DNA from: an uncultured Bacilli bacterium
GTDB taxonomy: Bacteria; Bacillota_I; Bacilli_A; RF39; UBA660
DNA: 5,291 nt
Direction of reading: 5' to 3'
Assembly (NCBI GenBank): GCA_934177545.1
Contig: CAKPPI010000051.1
Location: forward strand, 1 to 5,291
Part shown: in pieces, positions 4,540-5,291 of the stretch
Numbering within the stretch: the first letter of the stretch is position 1
How the letters are laid out: each line of letters starts with the position of its first letter
Notes under the pieces: generated by a model
Told to the model about the DNA's origin: nothing
What the model saw: only the letters and a program-made list of their open reading frames with translations
Database searches by the model: none
Program-made: the position numbers and the translations under genes

Positions 4540-5291
4540 TTATCCATTCTGATGTAGGAAGAATAAAGTATCTCTAGCTATCATTAATTCTTCATCGGTT
4601 GGAAGAACATAAACCATACTACTAGAGTCATCAGTACTAATCTTAGCCATTTCTCCCATTACATTATTTTTATCATCGTCTATTTTAATACCAAGACATT
4701 TTAAGTTTTCACAAACTGCTTTTCTTACTGGAATGCTATTTTCTCCTACTCCAGCAGTGAAACAGATAACATCAGCTCCATTTAATAAAACATAGTATTT
4801 AGCAATGTAATCTGTTATTGTTCTTACATATTTATTAAAGGCAAGTTTGGCTTGTTCATCACCTTCATTAACAGCAGCGATTATATCACGCATATCACTA
4901 CTTTTCTCACTAAGTCCTAAAAGTCCTGATTTTTTATTTAAAGCATTTACTACTTCACTAGCATTTAATCCTTCTTGTTCCATAACATAAGGGATAATTG
5001 ATGGATCAACATCACCAGATCTAGTTCCCATCATTATACCAGCAAGTGGGGTGAATCCCATTGATGTATCTACACATTTTCCATCTTTTACAGCTGTTAT
5101 TGAACCACCATTTCCAATATGGCAGCTTATTATCTTTAAGTCTTTTCTTCCTAACTCTTTAGTAAGAGTTTCGGTTATATAACGATGACTTGTTCCATGA
5201 AATCCATATTTACGTACTCCATATTTTGTATACCATTCATAAGGTACTGGATATAAATATGTTTCTTTATCCATAGTTTGATGGAATGCTG
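4540..5291 (-). CDS. ackA: Acetate kinase, 5' end outside window (partial)
   Basis: Catalyses acetyl phosphate + ADP to acetate + ATP, the ATP-yielding last step of acetate fermentation, in the cytoplasm. About 249 C-terminal residues are visible of a family length near 400. The frame continues past the internal ATG at 5274 to the right edge, adding AFHQT before M; AFHQTM is conserved inside acetate kinases, so that Met is not the start. Counting from it, motifs are KYGFHGTSH (22-30), SCHIGNGGSIT (50-60; usually GNGAS), GTRSGDVDP (83-91) with the catalytic Arg region, CFTAGVGENS (171-180) and the terminal PTDEELMIARDT (225-236). The ASKHA sugar-kinase-like fold is intact in this part. The stop lies 5 nt before the phosphoesterase gene, making ackA an upstream member of the operon. 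No pta is visible. Confidence 0.96.
   Translation of the reverse strand, partial: AFHQTMDKETYLYPVPYEWYTKYGVRKYGFHGTSHRYITETLTKELGRKDLKIISCHIGNGGSITAVKDGKCVDTSMGFTPLAGIMMGTRSGDVDPSIIPYVMEQEGLNASEVVNALNKKSGLLGLSEKSSDMRDIIAAVNEGDEQAKLAFNKYVRTITDYIAKYYVLLNGADVICFTAGVGENSIPVRKAVCENLKCLGIKIDDDKNNVMGEMAKISTDDSSSMVYVLPTDEELMIARDTLFFLHQNG

Noticed and set aside
5272..5274. ATG at 5274 as start of acetate kinase
   Set aside because: The preceding codons encode AFHQT, a conserved internal acetate kinase sequence, so the gene continues beyond the window.

Overview
The window comes from a low-G+C (strongly A+T-rich by eye) Gram-positive-type genome. Shine-Dalgarno-like sites are frequent, intergenic gaps are short, and the housekeeping proteins resemble those of Bacilli/Firmicutes or the gut lineages near Mollicutes and Erysipelotrichales. 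Every visible Trp codon is TGG and no TGA occurs inside a gene, so the standard bacterial code fits. The lineage is an inference from composition and protein flavour; nothing here fixes a species.

Left half, + strand (1-2305): an ABC exporter operon that enters from beyond the left edge. It holds a multi-pass membrane protein (5' end cut), a second short membrane protein overlapping it by 11 nt in another frame, an ABC ATPase joined to that by an ATGA overlap, and a 111-residue soluble protein of unknown function. A clear intrinsic terminator ends the unit at about 2277-2305. The ATPase has a glutamate at the usual Q-loop position in a context (IEKPNF...LTGKQNL) like the lantibiotic-immunity (LanF/BcrA) group, so the likely role is export of, or self-protection against, a membrane-active peptide. 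The two membrane ORFs look as if they could be two parts of one permease separated by a +1 frame change at about 840.

Centre (2242-2504): a convergent intergenic region. It holds the two facing terminators plus several unexplained inverted repeats, including an array of TGTAC words and a pair of alternative 9-bp stems that share one arm.

Right half, - strand (2478-5291): a tightly packed housekeeping operon, read right to left. The order is acetate kinase (ackA, 5' end beyond the right edge), a DHH/DHHA1 phosphoesterase of the NrnA/MgpA type, the ribosome-assembly GTPase EngB (YsxC/YihA), and a 150-residue protein. That last protein resembles, in fold-scale pattern, a shortened MecA-type ClpC adaptor without the usual linker. 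An intrinsic terminator at 2478-2503 ends the operon. A perfect 14-bp palindrome lies between engB and the last gene.

Nothing here is a clear novel multi-gene defence or mobile system. The items most worth a second look are the split permease with its hairpin-covered ribosome site, the unknown protein carried with the exporter, and the candidate compact MecA.
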